6,656 nucleotides of DNA, taken from Anaerolineae bacterium (GTDB taxonomy: Bacteria > Chloroflexota > Anaerolineae > Aggregatilineales > Phototrophicaceae). The translations under genes and the position numbers were made by a program. The DNA is taken from contig JALONY010000121.1 of NCBI GenBank assembly GCA_025454715.1, positions 1-6,656 on the forward strand, written 5' to 3'. Below, one piece after another: positions 1 to 5,790 of the stretch (its first letter is position 1; each line of letters starts with the position of its first letter). The notes beneath the pieces were generated by a model that ran no database searches, was not told where the DNA came from, and saw nothing but the letters and a program-made list of their open reading frames with translations.

Positions 1-275
1 AGGACGCGCTCACCGTCCTTGCGCTCGTTGACGCGCTGCGGGATTTCGGCGCTGATGGTCAGCACGCCGTCCTTGAGGTGGATTTGGATGTCGTCGGCCT
101 TGACGCCCGGGAGCGCGGTGGTGACGGTGTAGACGTTGTCGGCCTCGCTGACATCGAGCGCCAGCGCGCCGGTGGCGGTGTCGGTCGGGCGCAAGGTGCG
201 GTGTGCCATCGCATCCATCATGCGCTCCATCGCAGCAAGCTCACGGATGGGGTTCCAACGGATCAAAGCGGCCAT
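1..275 (-). CDS. Hsp20/alpha-crystallin small heat-shock protein, N-terminal part
   Basis: Small heat-shock proteins are ATP-independent cytoplasmic holdases that bind unfolding proteins and form oligomers. Ninety-one codons are visible from an ATG at 275; the rest lies beyond the left edge. The N-terminal arm (residues 1-37) opens with ALIRWNPIRELAAMERMMD, typical of bacterial class A Hsp20. The alpha-crystallin domain starts near residue 38 and shows DVSEADNVYTV, then PGVKADDIQIHLKDGVLTI (about 56-74), the family's beta-strand signature. The conserved GVLTV-type motif and the C-terminal I-x-I tail would be outside the window. The start is fixed by an AGGAGGT ribosome binding site 6 nt upstream. 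The gene lies downstream of the rpmH-operon terminator, so it is probably transcribed separately. I see no CIRCE element in the 180 nt upstream. Confidence 0.93.
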   Translation of the reverse strand, partial: MAALIRWNPIRELAAMERMMDAMAHRTLRPTDTATGALALDVSEADNVYTVTTALPGVKADDIQIHLKDGVLTISAEIPQRVNERKDGERV

Positions 276-281
276 GGTGTT

Positions 282-288
282 ACCTCCT
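282..288 (-). promoter_or_regulatory. Ribosome binding site of the hsp20 gene
   Basis: The minus strand reads AGGAGGT, a perfect anti-Shine-Dalgarno match, 6 nt before the ATG at 275. It selects this start. Confidence 0.85.
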
Positions 289-448
289 GTTGATGAAAAT
301 AGGGCGTTCGGTCGGGCTTCGCTGGCGTGTCTTTGTCGGTTTGCCGTGCGTTGCCCTGATGACCTTTAGGATAGGCCGCGTGTGTATGAGGGGTGTTTGC
401 GGTCTATCGGAAAGCCGTCAAATTTTCGTCAGAGGCGTATATGCGGCT
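289..448. other. Intergenic region upstream of hsp20, no clear promoter
   Basis: This stretch between the operon terminator and the hsp20 ribosome binding site should hold the heat-shock gene's promoter. On the minus strand there is a TTGACG (positions 386-381 region, after GAAAATT) but no matching -10 box at 16-18 nt. A weak TATCCT farther downstream has no good -35. No inverted CIRCE repeat and no other palindrome is apparent. The promoter may use a non-sigma70 factor, or may simply be poorly conserved. Confidence 0.4.
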
Positions 449-480
449 AAAAAAACGGGGGATGAGCGCACTCATCCCCC
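449..480 (-). terminator. Rho-independent terminator of the rpmH-jag-kinase operon
   Basis: A perfect 10-bp stem, GGGGGATGAG (457-466) with CTCATCCCCC (471-480), encloses the tetraloop CGCA. On the minus strand the hairpin is followed by G and then seven T residues (455-449). It begins 26 nt after the kinase stop codon at 507. The plus strand has only A-runs on both sides, so it should work only in the minus direction. It separates the long operon from hsp20. Confidence 0.9.
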
Positions 481-506
481 TAAAAAATTGTTCAATCTGC
501 TTAACC

Positions 507-1309
507 TCACCCCGTCTGCGCCAGCAGCGCCTCGATGTCGGCGCGGGTGGGCACGCCCGCCACCCCGACCCGCGTGACCGACTGCGCCGCCAAACCTGCC
601 CCAATCTGCACGGCGCGCCGGATGCTGCCGGTCTGGTAAAAAGCGCACAAGGCCGAGGTCGCGAAAATATCGCCCGCGCCGGTGGGGTCGATGGCCGTGA
701 CGCTGGGGGTGCGGAACGGGGTCGGCAGGCCGTTTTGGAAGTGGATGCCCCCGCGCTCGGCTTGCGTATAGAGCAAGTGCTGGGCATACGGCGCGATTTG
801 CTGGAGCAACCCGGGCTGATGCCGCACGTCCTCCTCGCTGAACACCACCAACGCGAGGCGGCTGAGCAACGCAGGCCGGAACCACGGGCGAAAGCGCACC
901 CGCCCATCGGCTCCCCATTGGCGCAACCACCCCTGAAGCGTGACCATCCAACGCGCCCGCTCGAACCGCTCGAACAGCGCGATTGCGGCACATGCTCTGG
1001 GCGCACGTCCTCGGCCACGGCGCGGACGTGCTGAAGGCGCCCGCTGGGGGTATACACGTTCTCGAACGTGGTGGTCTGGGCGGAGGGTACCACCACCACC
1101 TGCCCATACGGCTCCAGCTCGGCCAGCAACGGGTCGTCCGGCGCGGCGCTGGTCAGCAACCCGACGCGCAACCCGAAGGCCGCCGCCGTCCGCATGGCAT
1201 ACGACACCGTCCCGCCGACCCGACGCCCCTCAGGGGTCAGGTCGGCGGTCATGTGGCCAATCAGCACGTAATCGACCGGTGTGGCCGCCCCGTGAGGGAT
1301 GCGCGTCAC
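507..1309 (-). pseudogene. PfkB-family carbohydrate kinase, frameshifted with an apparent internal deletion
   Basis: PfkB/ribokinase-family enzymes phosphorylate sugars or nucleosides with ATP in the cytoplasm; the substrate here cannot be told. The N-terminal part is read from a GTG at 1309 for about 108 codons (IGHMTADLTPEGRRVGGTVSYA includes the family's GG substrate-binding motif; the quoted run is at residues 17-38). The C-terminal part is in a different frame, from about 990 to the TGA at 507, and carries DPTGAGD (689-669) with the catalytic base Asp, then a normal C-terminus. The frames switch near 986-1000. Joined, the product would be about 267 residues, roughly 15-25 fewer than I expect for this group, and the missing stretch falls at the switch. 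That suggests a real deletion of 3n+1 nt more than a single-base reading error. The start overlaps the jag stop (GTGA), so translation should be coupled to jag. Without the frame switch, the N-terminal frame stays open out of frame to 404. Confidence 0.82.
958..975. repeat. 9-bp perfect tandem duplication inside the kinase gene
   Basis: CGCTCGAAC occurs twice without a gap (958-966 and 967-975). On the minus strand it encodes FER-FER in the C-terminal kinase frame. It lies about 10-20 nt from the frame switch, so replication slippage may have been active here. It is in frame and so is not itself the cause of the frameshift. Confidence 0.8.
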
Positions 1310-2562
1310 GCCTCGTCGTCCTGTGGCGTGTCATCGGCGGCGGGGGCGCTCGCCTCGGGCTTGGGGGCGTCCTTGTTGGGGACGATGGTGACCTTTCGCC
1401 CCTCACCCTCCCCAATCGACTTGGTGGTGACGTGGGGATGGGCGCGCAACGCGATGTGCACGAGGCGGCGCTCGTGCGGCGGCATCGGCTCCATCACGAT
1501 GGTGCGCCCTTCGCTCAGGGCTTGATTGGCCATTTTGTTGGCGAGGGCGCGCAAGCGCTCGGCACGCTTGGCCTTATAGCCGTCCACGTCCAAAATCAGG
1601 TTGATGCGGTGCTGGAGCTTGTGGCTGACCATCAGGCGCAACAGGTATTGCAGCGCGTTGAGCGTGTCGCCGCGCCGCCCAATCAGCGACGTGGTGCGGC
1701 CTTGCCCTTGCACGTTCAAAATCCACGGGCCGCCACCTTGCGCGGCGTCCACGCGGCTGACCTGCACGCTGGCCGAGACATCGAGGTGGCGCAGCAACTC
1801 GACCAACAACTCGCGGGCGGTGGCCACATCGGGGTCGTAATCGGCCTCTTCGACCGTGGTGTAGCCGGTGAACAGCGAGGCGGCCTCGTCCTCGAGGTCG
1901 TCATACAACAGGTCGTCGTCGAACGGGTTCTGGGGTGGGCGTTGCCCCCCGCCCATGGCTTGGTCGAGCAAGCGCGAGACCGGGCGGTTGCGGTCACGCG
2001 GGTCGCGGTTGTCGCGGCGGTTTTGCCCGCCCCGATTGTCCCGCCCAGCGCGATTGTCGCCCCCGCGCTCCCCGCTCGGGCGCTCACCGGTGCGGCGCTC
2101 ACCCGCGGGGCGGTTGTTGTCGCGGCGTTGCCCGCCCGCGTCCGACCGCTCGGGACGGTCGGGGCGTTGCGGGCGGTCGGTGCGCTCTGGGCGGCTGGTG
2201 CCCGCCCCTCCCGCCGTGGAGTCGCGGCGGGGCGGCTGGCTGTAATCACGGCGCTCGTTGTCGCGGCGCTCGGGTTGCCCATAACGCGATGGGCTGGTGC
2301 CTTGCTGCATCCGGCGCGCCTCGGCGTCGGGCTGAGCGAGGCGCGGCAGGGTGGTGGGCGGGGGGCTGGTCGGGCCGGTGCGGAGCAGTTGTAGGCGCAC
2401 CCGCGCCTTGCGCGGCGGCGTCCCAAACAGCCCGACCGACGGCTCCTCGACCACCTCGACCATCACATCCCACGGCTGCACGCCCAAATCGCGCAAGCCC
2501 TGCTGGATGGCCTCGTCCACCGTGTCGGCGGTAATTTCGATGGAGCGGCGTTCTGTAGACAT
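1306..2562 (-). CDS. jag: Jag/KhpB (SpoIIIJ-associated) RNA-binding protein with Jag-N, KH and R3H domains and a long Arg-rich linker
   Basis: Jag (KhpB/EloR) is a cytoplasmic RNA-binding protein tied to cell elongation and usually encoded next to yidC. Domains of the 418-residue product: Jag-N at 1-58 (VEEPSVGLFGTPPRKARVRL, the family's G-x-x-G turn before a basic strand); a disordered linker at about 60-210; an acidic patch around 214-226; a KH domain at about 245-325 with the GxxG loop in LIGRRGDTLNALQYLLR; an R3H domain at about 330-395 with MPPHERRLVHIALR and a following T-I-V-P strand; and an acidic Ala/Pro tail. Usual Jag proteins are about 200-260 residues, and the linker explains the excess. 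The linker is about 27 percent Arg between residues 91 and 200, contains no Lys between 61 and 200, and repeats RRDN. The ATG lies 8 nt after the yidC stop; the ribosome binding site is weak, so coupling is likely. Confidence 0.95.
   Translation of the reverse strand: MSTERRSIEITADTVDEAIQQGLRDLGVQPWDVMVEVVEEPSVGLFGTPPRKARVRLQLLRTGPTSPPPTTLPRLAQPDAEARRMQQGTSPSRYGQPERRDNERRDYSQPPRRDSTAGGAGTSRPERTDRPQRPDRPERSDAGGQRRDNNRPAGERRTGERPSGERGGDNRAGRDNRGGQNRRDNRDPRDRNRPVSRLLDQAMGGGQRPPQNPFDDDLLYDDLEDEAASLFTGYTTVEEADYDPDVATARELLVELLRHLDVSASVQVSRVDAAQGGGPWILNVQGQGRTTSLIGRRGDTLNALQYLLRLMVSHKLQHRINLILDVDGYKAKRAERLRALANKMANQALSEGRTIVMEPMPPHERRLVHIALRAHPHVTTKSIGEGEGRKVTIVPNKDAPKPEASAPAADDTPQDDEA
2008..2268 (-). 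repeat. Three copies of a 12-nt motif encoding RRDN in the jag linker
   Basis: GTTGTCGCGGCG on the plus strand (CGCCGCGACAAC on the coding strand) occurs exactly at 2008-2019, 2116-2127 and 2257-2268. All copies are in the jag frame and encode Arg-Arg-Asp-Asn. Many degenerate relatives lie between them. The exact codon-level identity suggests growth of the linker by duplication, although codon bias could also contribute. Confidence 0.7.
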
Positions 2563-2570
2563 GTCGCGGC

Positions 2571-3551
2571 CTATTTCTTCTTGGGGTTGGACGGCTTGCT
2601 GCCGGACGGCTTAGGCGCGTCGGGCTTGGCGGCGGCGCTCGGCTTGCTGGCGGCAGCGCTGGTACGCGCCGCCAAGGCCGGGTTGGCACCCTTGGGCATT
2701 TGGTCAACGCGGTCGGTCACGCGGCGCAAAATCGCGTCGTTCTCGCGTTGCTTCTCCGGCGAGGCCGCCGTGCCGTTGAGCGCCTTCACACCGCTCCCCA
2801 GCCCGGGGATGAGCACGTTCCAGTGCGCCTTGCCCAGCAGCGTGTATTGGATGATGCCCACCACGTTCGAGACGATGAAGTAAATCGAGATGCCGATGGA
2901 GAACGACAGCGCGAAGAACCCGAACATCAGCGGCATGATGGTGGTCATGGTGCGGGTGGTGGCCGCGGCGGGGTTGTCCTTGTCCTCGGGGCGCATCGGC
3001 GGCATGGTCAATTTCGATTGCAGCCACGTCGTAATCATCACCAGCAAGGGCAAGGCGATGGCCGCGATGGTCGAGACCGTCGAGATGCCGCCGAAGACCG
3101 GCGGCTGGGTCAGGTCGAGGCCGAGCCACGTCTTATTGAGCGGGATGAGCGTGTCGAGGCTGGGGATGAGGAACCGCCGCGACATATCGACCACCTGAAA
3201 CGGCGTGCTGCCCAAGCCGTACAAAATCGCGCCGTACAGCGCGAACAAAATCGGCATCTGGATCAGCAACGGCAAGCACCCACCCAACGGGTTGACACCG
3301 TACTCTTTGTACAGCTCCATCTGGGCGGCGGCCAGCTTCTCGCGGTCGTTTTTGTATTTCTCTTGCAGCTTCTTGATTTGCGGCTGAAGCATCTGGGCGG
3401 CCTCGGTCGATTTCTGCTGTTGCAGCAGGAGTGGCGAGGTCGCGAGGCGGATGATGACGGTGAAGGCCGCGATGGCCAGCACGATGTCGTTGCCCAAGAG
3501 CTGGTAGAGCAACGCGAGCACCGTGACGAACGGGTTGAGCAAGAAATCCAT
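2571..3551 (-). CDS. yidC: YidC/Oxa1 family membrane protein insertase
   Basis: YidC inserts and folds inner-membrane proteins, alone or with SecYEG. The 326-residue product is the short form: an amphipathic helix (about 6-20), then TM1 (about 21-43) holding the conserved groove arginine in FTVIIRLATSPLLLQQQKS (Arg35). A cytoplasmic helical hairpin rich in Lys/Gln/Glu follows (about 45-85), then GVNPLGGCLPLLIQMPILFA entering TM2 (about 92-113), TM3 (about 157-177), and TM4-TM5 (about 203-240, MPLMFGFFALSFSIGISIYF). There is no large periplasmic P1 domain and no lipobox, unlike many Firmicutes SpoIIIJ proteins. The tail (about 290-326) is Ala/Pro/Lys-rich and ends KKK, as in YidC proteins whose tail contacts the ribosome. 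It lies 20 nt after the lipoprotein gene and 8 nt before jag. GGAGG at 3569-3565 supports the ATG at 3551. Confidence 0.97.
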   Translation of the reverse strand: MDFLLNPFVTVLALLYQLLGNDIVLAIAAFTVIIRLATSPLLLQQQKSTEAAQMLQPQIKKLQEKYKNDREKLAAAQMELYKEYGVNPLGGCLPLLIQMPILFALYGAILYGLGSTPFQVVDMSRRFLIPSLDTLIPLNKTWLGLDLTQPPVFGGISTVSTIAAIALPLLVMITTWLQSKLTMPPMRPEDKDNPAAATTRTMTTIMPLMFGFFALSFSIGISIYFIVSNVVGIIQYTLLGKAHWNVLIPGLGSGVKALNGTAASPEKQRENDAILRRVTDRVDQMPKGANPALAARTSAAASKPSAAAKPDAPKPSGSKPSNPKKK

Positions 3552-3564
3552 GGGGTTCGGTCTG

Positions 3565-3569
3565 CCTCC
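3565..3569 (-). promoter_or_regulatory. Ribosome binding site of yidC
   Basis: The minus strand reads GGAGG, 13 nt before the ATG at 3551. The spacing is longer than usual, but this is the only good match in the 20-nt gap after the preceding stop codon. Confidence 0.6.
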
Positions 3570-3571
3570 GT

Positions 3572-4750
3572 TTAGCGCTTATAGACCCACTGCCGCACGC
3601 CTTGCGTCGCGGAGAAGGCCACCAAGAGGTTGTCGTTCGCCACCGTGCTGACGATGACCAGCGGCTCGGCCAGCGGGCGCGCTTCGTTCGATTCCACCAG
3701 CATCAGGTCGGACAAGATTTCGGCGCCCAGCTGACGGGCACCCTCGAGGGCAATCACGCCGCTGGCGCGCTCCAGCCACACCACCTCGCCGCTGCGCGCC
3801 CCGATGATGACGTGTTGCTCCGTGACCAGCGGGCTGGGGCGGATGCCGCCGTTGGCGGCGCGCACGCGCCAGACCTCGCTCAGGTCGTCGGTGCTCAGGG
3901 CATAGACGTTGCCGCCCATGTCGGCGGCATAGACCACGCCGTCGAGGGCGACCGGCGCGCCCCACACCCAGTCATCCACGGCGCGCTCGCTGACGATTTC
4001 ACCCTCCAGCGACACGATGAACAGCTTGCGGGCGAAGCTGCCGATGTACAGGTTGCCCTCGTAGAGGGCGGGGGTGGCGGCCACCGCACCCTGCAAATCG
4101 ACCTTCCAGCGCAATTGGCCGGTCGCGGCCTCGACCGCGTACAGGTAGTGATCCATCGCCCCGAAGTACAGCACGCCCTCGTGCAGCAACGGCTCCGACC
4201 ACACGCCGTTTTCGGTCTCGAACGTCCAAATCACCACCGACGGGTCGTCGATGTCGCGGGCTTGCACGTCTTTGTTGAGGTAGGCCAAGTACAGGTGTTG
4301 GTCATCGACGATCGGGTCGGCCACGACGTGGTCGGGGATGGGGATGCCTGCGGGGTTATCGACGCGGGCGGCCACCAAATCGACCTCGACCAGCTTACGG
4401 GCGTAGTCGGCGAACAGCAGTTTGCCCTCGTTGAGCTGGAGCGGGGCGGTATAGAAGTGTTGCGCGCCCGCCGAGGTCTCTTGATAGTTCCACGCCCGCG
4501 GCTCACCGGTCTCGGGCACCACGCGGATATTGCCGTTCTCGTCGCGCAGTTGCACGGCGCTGCCGTCGCGGGGGTCAATCTGGACGATGAAATTGTTGAA
4601 GGCCAACAAAATATTCTGGTTCTCGCCCACCAGCGAGACAGAAGCCCAGCTCACGCCCAAGCGCGAGCCGACGCAACCGGTGGTGACGAGCACGAGAATC
4701 AACAGCGCCGCAAGCAGCGACAAGCGGCGCGAAGGGACAAATCGGGTCAT
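3572..4750 (-). CDS. PQQ-repeat (BamB-like) beta-propeller lipoprotein
   Basis: This is a predicted surface lipoprotein of 392 residues. The N-terminus has basic residues (MTRFVPSRR), a hydrophobic segment (10-22) and a lipobox ending TTGC with Cys26 as the lipidation site. The rest is a beta-propeller of about eight repeats, at roughly 36-75, 97-131, 142-177, 183-217, 222-255, 262-297, 303-335 and 343-390. Repeats follow the PQQ/BamB pattern of a strand pair (P-x-L-x-x-G-x-L-Y-x-G), then V-x-A-L-x-x-x-T-G-x-x-x-W; the clearest is EGVLYFGAMDHYLYAVEAAT followed by GQLRW. PQQ-type dehydrogenase catalytic residues are not evident, so a binding or scaffold role is likelier than enzyme activity. 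Its ATG overlaps the yidD stop (ATGA) and yidC follows 20 nt later, so it is made together with the insertase. A chaperone-like role beside YidC is inferred from position only. Confidence 0.87.
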   Translation of the reverse strand: MTRFVPSRRLSLLAALLILVLVTTGCVGSRLGVSWASVSLVGENQNILLAFNNFIVQIDPRDGSAVQLRDENGNIRVVPETGEPRAWNYQETSAGAQHFYTAPLQLNEGKLLFADYARKLVEVDLVAARVDNPAGIPIPDHVVADPIVDDQHLYLAYLNKDVQARDIDDPSVVIWTFETENGVWSEPLLHEGVLYFGAMDHYLYAVEAATGQLRWKVDLQGAVAATPALYEGNLYIGSFARKLFIVSLEGEIVSERAVDDWVWGAPVALDGVVYAADMGGNVYALSTDDLSEVWRVRAANGGIRPSPLVTEQHVIIGARSGEVVWLERASGVIALEGARQLGAEILSDLMLVESNEARPLAEPLVIVSTVANDNLLVAFSATQGVRQWVYKR

Positions 4751-4980
4751 GTTGCCGGACGCTCTTTCTTTGGGGGGACGGGGTCATAGCCGGGTTTCGT
4801 GAACGGGTTGCAGCGCAAGATGCGCTTGCTCCCCATCCAGACGCCGCGCACAGCGCCATGCACCTCGACCGCTTCCATCATGTACTCGGAGCAGGTGGGG
4901 GTAAATCGGCACGAGGGCGGCAGCTTGGGCGAGATGCGGCGTTTGTAAAAACGGAGGGCGGCAAGCACCACGGCTTTCAC
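4747..4980 (-). CDS. yidD: YidD family membrane-protein insertion efficiency factor
   Basis: YidD is a small, membrane-associated, Cys-containing protein that aids YidC-dependent insertion. The 77-residue product covers the whole family fold: LRFYKRRISPKLPPSCRFTP, then TCSEYMMEAVEVHGAVRG, then RILRCNPF and PGYDPVP. The three family cysteines are present (Cys24, Cys30, Cys57). An amphipathic basic N-terminus (MKAVVLAALRFYKRR) should lie on the membrane. The start is GTG at 4980, chosen because it has AAGGAGG 6 nt upstream and forms a GTGA overlap with the rnpA stop. The end overlaps the lipoprotein start (ATGA). Length is typical. Confidence 0.96.
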   Translation of the reverse strand: MKAVVLAALRFYKRRISPKLPPSCRFTPTCSEYMMEAVEVHGAVRGVWMGSKRILRCNPFTKPGYDPVPPKKERPAT

Positions 4981-5357
4981 GGGCGGCCTCCTTCATCGGG
5001 GGGTATGGGGGTGGACGGGAGGGTAAGCCCTGCCTGCCGTGCAAGCCGTTCGAGGGCGTGCACGACCTCGGCGAAGGGCTGCTCGAAAAGGGGTGGGTGG
5101 GGGACGACCACCACATCCCACCCCGTGCGGAGCTGGGCGTGCAGGCGGCGGAGCGCGGCGCGGACGACGCGGCGGGCGCGGTTGCGCGCTACCGCGCTCC
5201 CCAGCCGTTTGCCGGTCACGATGCCATAGCGGTTGTGCGCCAACTGGTTGGGCACCACGTTCAGCAACAACAACCGCCCACGGACGGTCTGCCCGCTCTG
5301 GCGCGCCCGCGAGAAGTCTTCGGAGCGCGTCAGGCGCAATGTGCGGGGCAGCCCCAC
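4977..5357 (-). CDS. rnpA: Ribonuclease P protein component
   Basis: RnpA binds the catalytic RNase P RNA and helps 5' processing of tRNA precursors. The 126-residue product begins LPRTLRLTRSEDFSRARQSG, the usual N-terminal family pattern with the Phe that contacts the tRNA leader. The RNR signature lies at about residues 50-63 (KRLGSAVARNRARR, with Arg58-Asn59-Arg60). WDVVVVPHP (80-88) and an amphipathic C-terminal helix (FAEVVHALERLARQAG) follow. The start is GTG at 5357, supported by GGAGGT 6 nt upstream. The gene is 30 nt after rpmH and overlaps yidD by 4 nt (GTGA). Length is normal; the short Pro/Asp/Gly tail is probably disordered. Confidence 0.96.
   Translation of the reverse strand: MGLPRTLRLTRSEDFSRARQSGQTVRGRLLLLNVVPNQLAHNRYGIVTGKRLGSAVARNRARRVVRAALRRLHAQLRTGWDVVVVPHPPLFEQPFAEVVHALERLARQAGLTLPSTPIPPDEGGRP
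4987..4993 (-). promoter_or_regulatory. Ribosome binding site of yidD inside rnpA
   Basis: AAGGAGG on the minus strand lies within the last codons of rnpA, 6 nt before the GTG at 4980. It is strong enough for direct initiation as well as coupling. Confidence 0.8.
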
Positions 5358-5363
5358 CGGACG

Positions 5364-5369
5364 ACCTCC
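5364..5369 (-). promoter_or_regulatory. Ribosome binding site of rnpA
   Basis: GGAGGT on the minus strand lies 6 nt before the GTG at 5357 and decides that non-ATG start. Confidence 0.8.
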
Positions 5370-5387
5370 CTCACACCTGCACAGCCG

Positions 5388-5597
5388 TTAGCGGCGGTCG
5401 CCCTTGTAGCGGTTGCCCTTGGTGCCGTTCCAGTTCACCTTCTTGACGTGCGCGGCCTTGACGGTCAGCAGGTGACGCCCCTTCAGGCGGCGCGCCTTCA
5501 GGACGTTTTGGCCGGTGCGGCTGCTCATGCGCGTGCGGAAGCCGTGGACGCGCACGCGACGGCGAATTTTGGGTTGCCATGTACGCTTGGTAGACAT
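5388..5597 (-). CDS. rpmH: Large ribosomal subunit protein bL34, with a C-terminal extension
   Basis: bL34 is a small basic protein embedded in 23S rRNA. The core is unmistakable: [20 protein letters not shown], then [19 protein letters not shown] and HLLTV, ending near residue 46, where most bacterial L34 proteins end (44-47 residues). Here the reading frame continues to 69 residues with a basic, Asn/Gly/Lys/Arg-rich tail ([17 protein letters not shown]). The ATG at 5597 gives the standard N-terminus and has AAGGA 8 nt upstream; reading further upstream in frame is open but has no L34 character. It is the first gene of the operon, 30 nt before rnpA, the usual bacterial order. Confidence 0.96.
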   Translation of the reverse strand: MSTKRTWQPKIRRRVRVHGFRTRMSSRTGQNVLKARRLKGRHLLTVKAAHVKKVNWNGTKGNRYKGDRR

Positions 5598-5605
5598 TGC
5601 TGTGT

Positions 5606-5610
5606 TCCTT
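5606..5610 (-). promoter_or_regulatory. Ribosome binding site of rpmH
   Basis: AAGGA on the minus strand lies 8 nt before the ATG at 5597. It selects the standard L34 start over the longer in-frame extension upstream. Confidence 0.75.
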
Positions 5611-5625
5611 CTGCTCAAACATCTG

Positions 5626-5679
5626 ACGCAGGGGTGCTGCGTGCGGGTAATCGGGTCGCCCACACCCTTCAACGGGTGT
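5626..5679 (-). other. Potentially structured leader of the rpmH operon
   Basis: Two small perfect hairpins can form in the minus-strand transcript: ACACCC/GGGTGT with a 6-nt loop (5679-5662), and ACGCAG/CTGCGT with loop CACCC (5642-5626). The second ends 15 nt before the rpmH ribosome binding site. Its CACCC loop is complementary to GGGTG in the 3' arm of the first, so alternative pairing or a loop contact is possible. There is no T-tract, so it is not a terminator. Short stems in GC-rich DNA can arise by chance. Confidence 0.35.
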
Positions 5680-5721
5680 CTTGGGAGAGATGTGCTGCGG
5701 TCGGCACGCGGTGTCCGTCCC

Positions 5722-5751
5722 TTGATAGGGAGGGAGGGCGTCCGGTATAAT
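5722..5751 (+). promoter_or_regulatory. Sigma70-like promoter toward the plus-strand unknown gene
   Basis: TTGATA (5722-5727) and a consensus TATAAT (5746-5751) are separated by 18 nt. Transcription would start near 5758 and leave a 5' leader of about 120 nt before the ATG at 5881. In DNA this GC-rich the match stands out. Confidence 0.7.
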
Positions 5752-5790
5752 TTTCTGGCCGGTGCGTGAAGACCGCAAAGAATCCGATGT

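Noticed and set aside
457..480. CIRCE-type heat-shock operator upstream of hsp20
   Set aside because: GCACTC occurs within the palindrome, but the arms and spacing do not match TTAGCACTC-N9-GAGTGCTAA. The perfect stem with a T-tract fits a terminator.
404..984. Continuation of the kinase N-terminal frame to 404, giving a 301-residue product
   Set aside because: After about residue 108 it has no kinase character and runs through the terminator hairpin, whereas the conserved DPTGAGD region is in another frame. It is a by-product of the frameshift.
986..1000. Programmed ribosomal frameshift as the explanation for the split kinase
   Set aside because: No slippery heptamer or adjacent strong stimulatory structure is seen at the switch, and the joined product would still be shorter than expected.
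940..2394. A 484-codon open frame on the plus strand opposite jag
   Set aside because: It lies antisense to the clear KH/R3H domains of Jag and to the kinase, has low-complexity Ala/Arg/Val composition and no ribosome binding site. Long antisense frames are expected in GC-rich coding DNA.
3602..4789. A 395-codon open frame on the plus strand opposite the propeller lipoprotein
   Set aside because: It mirrors the lipoprotein codons, is rich in His/Gln/Arg/Val without domain motifs, and the minus-strand frame has a signal peptide, lipobox and repeats.
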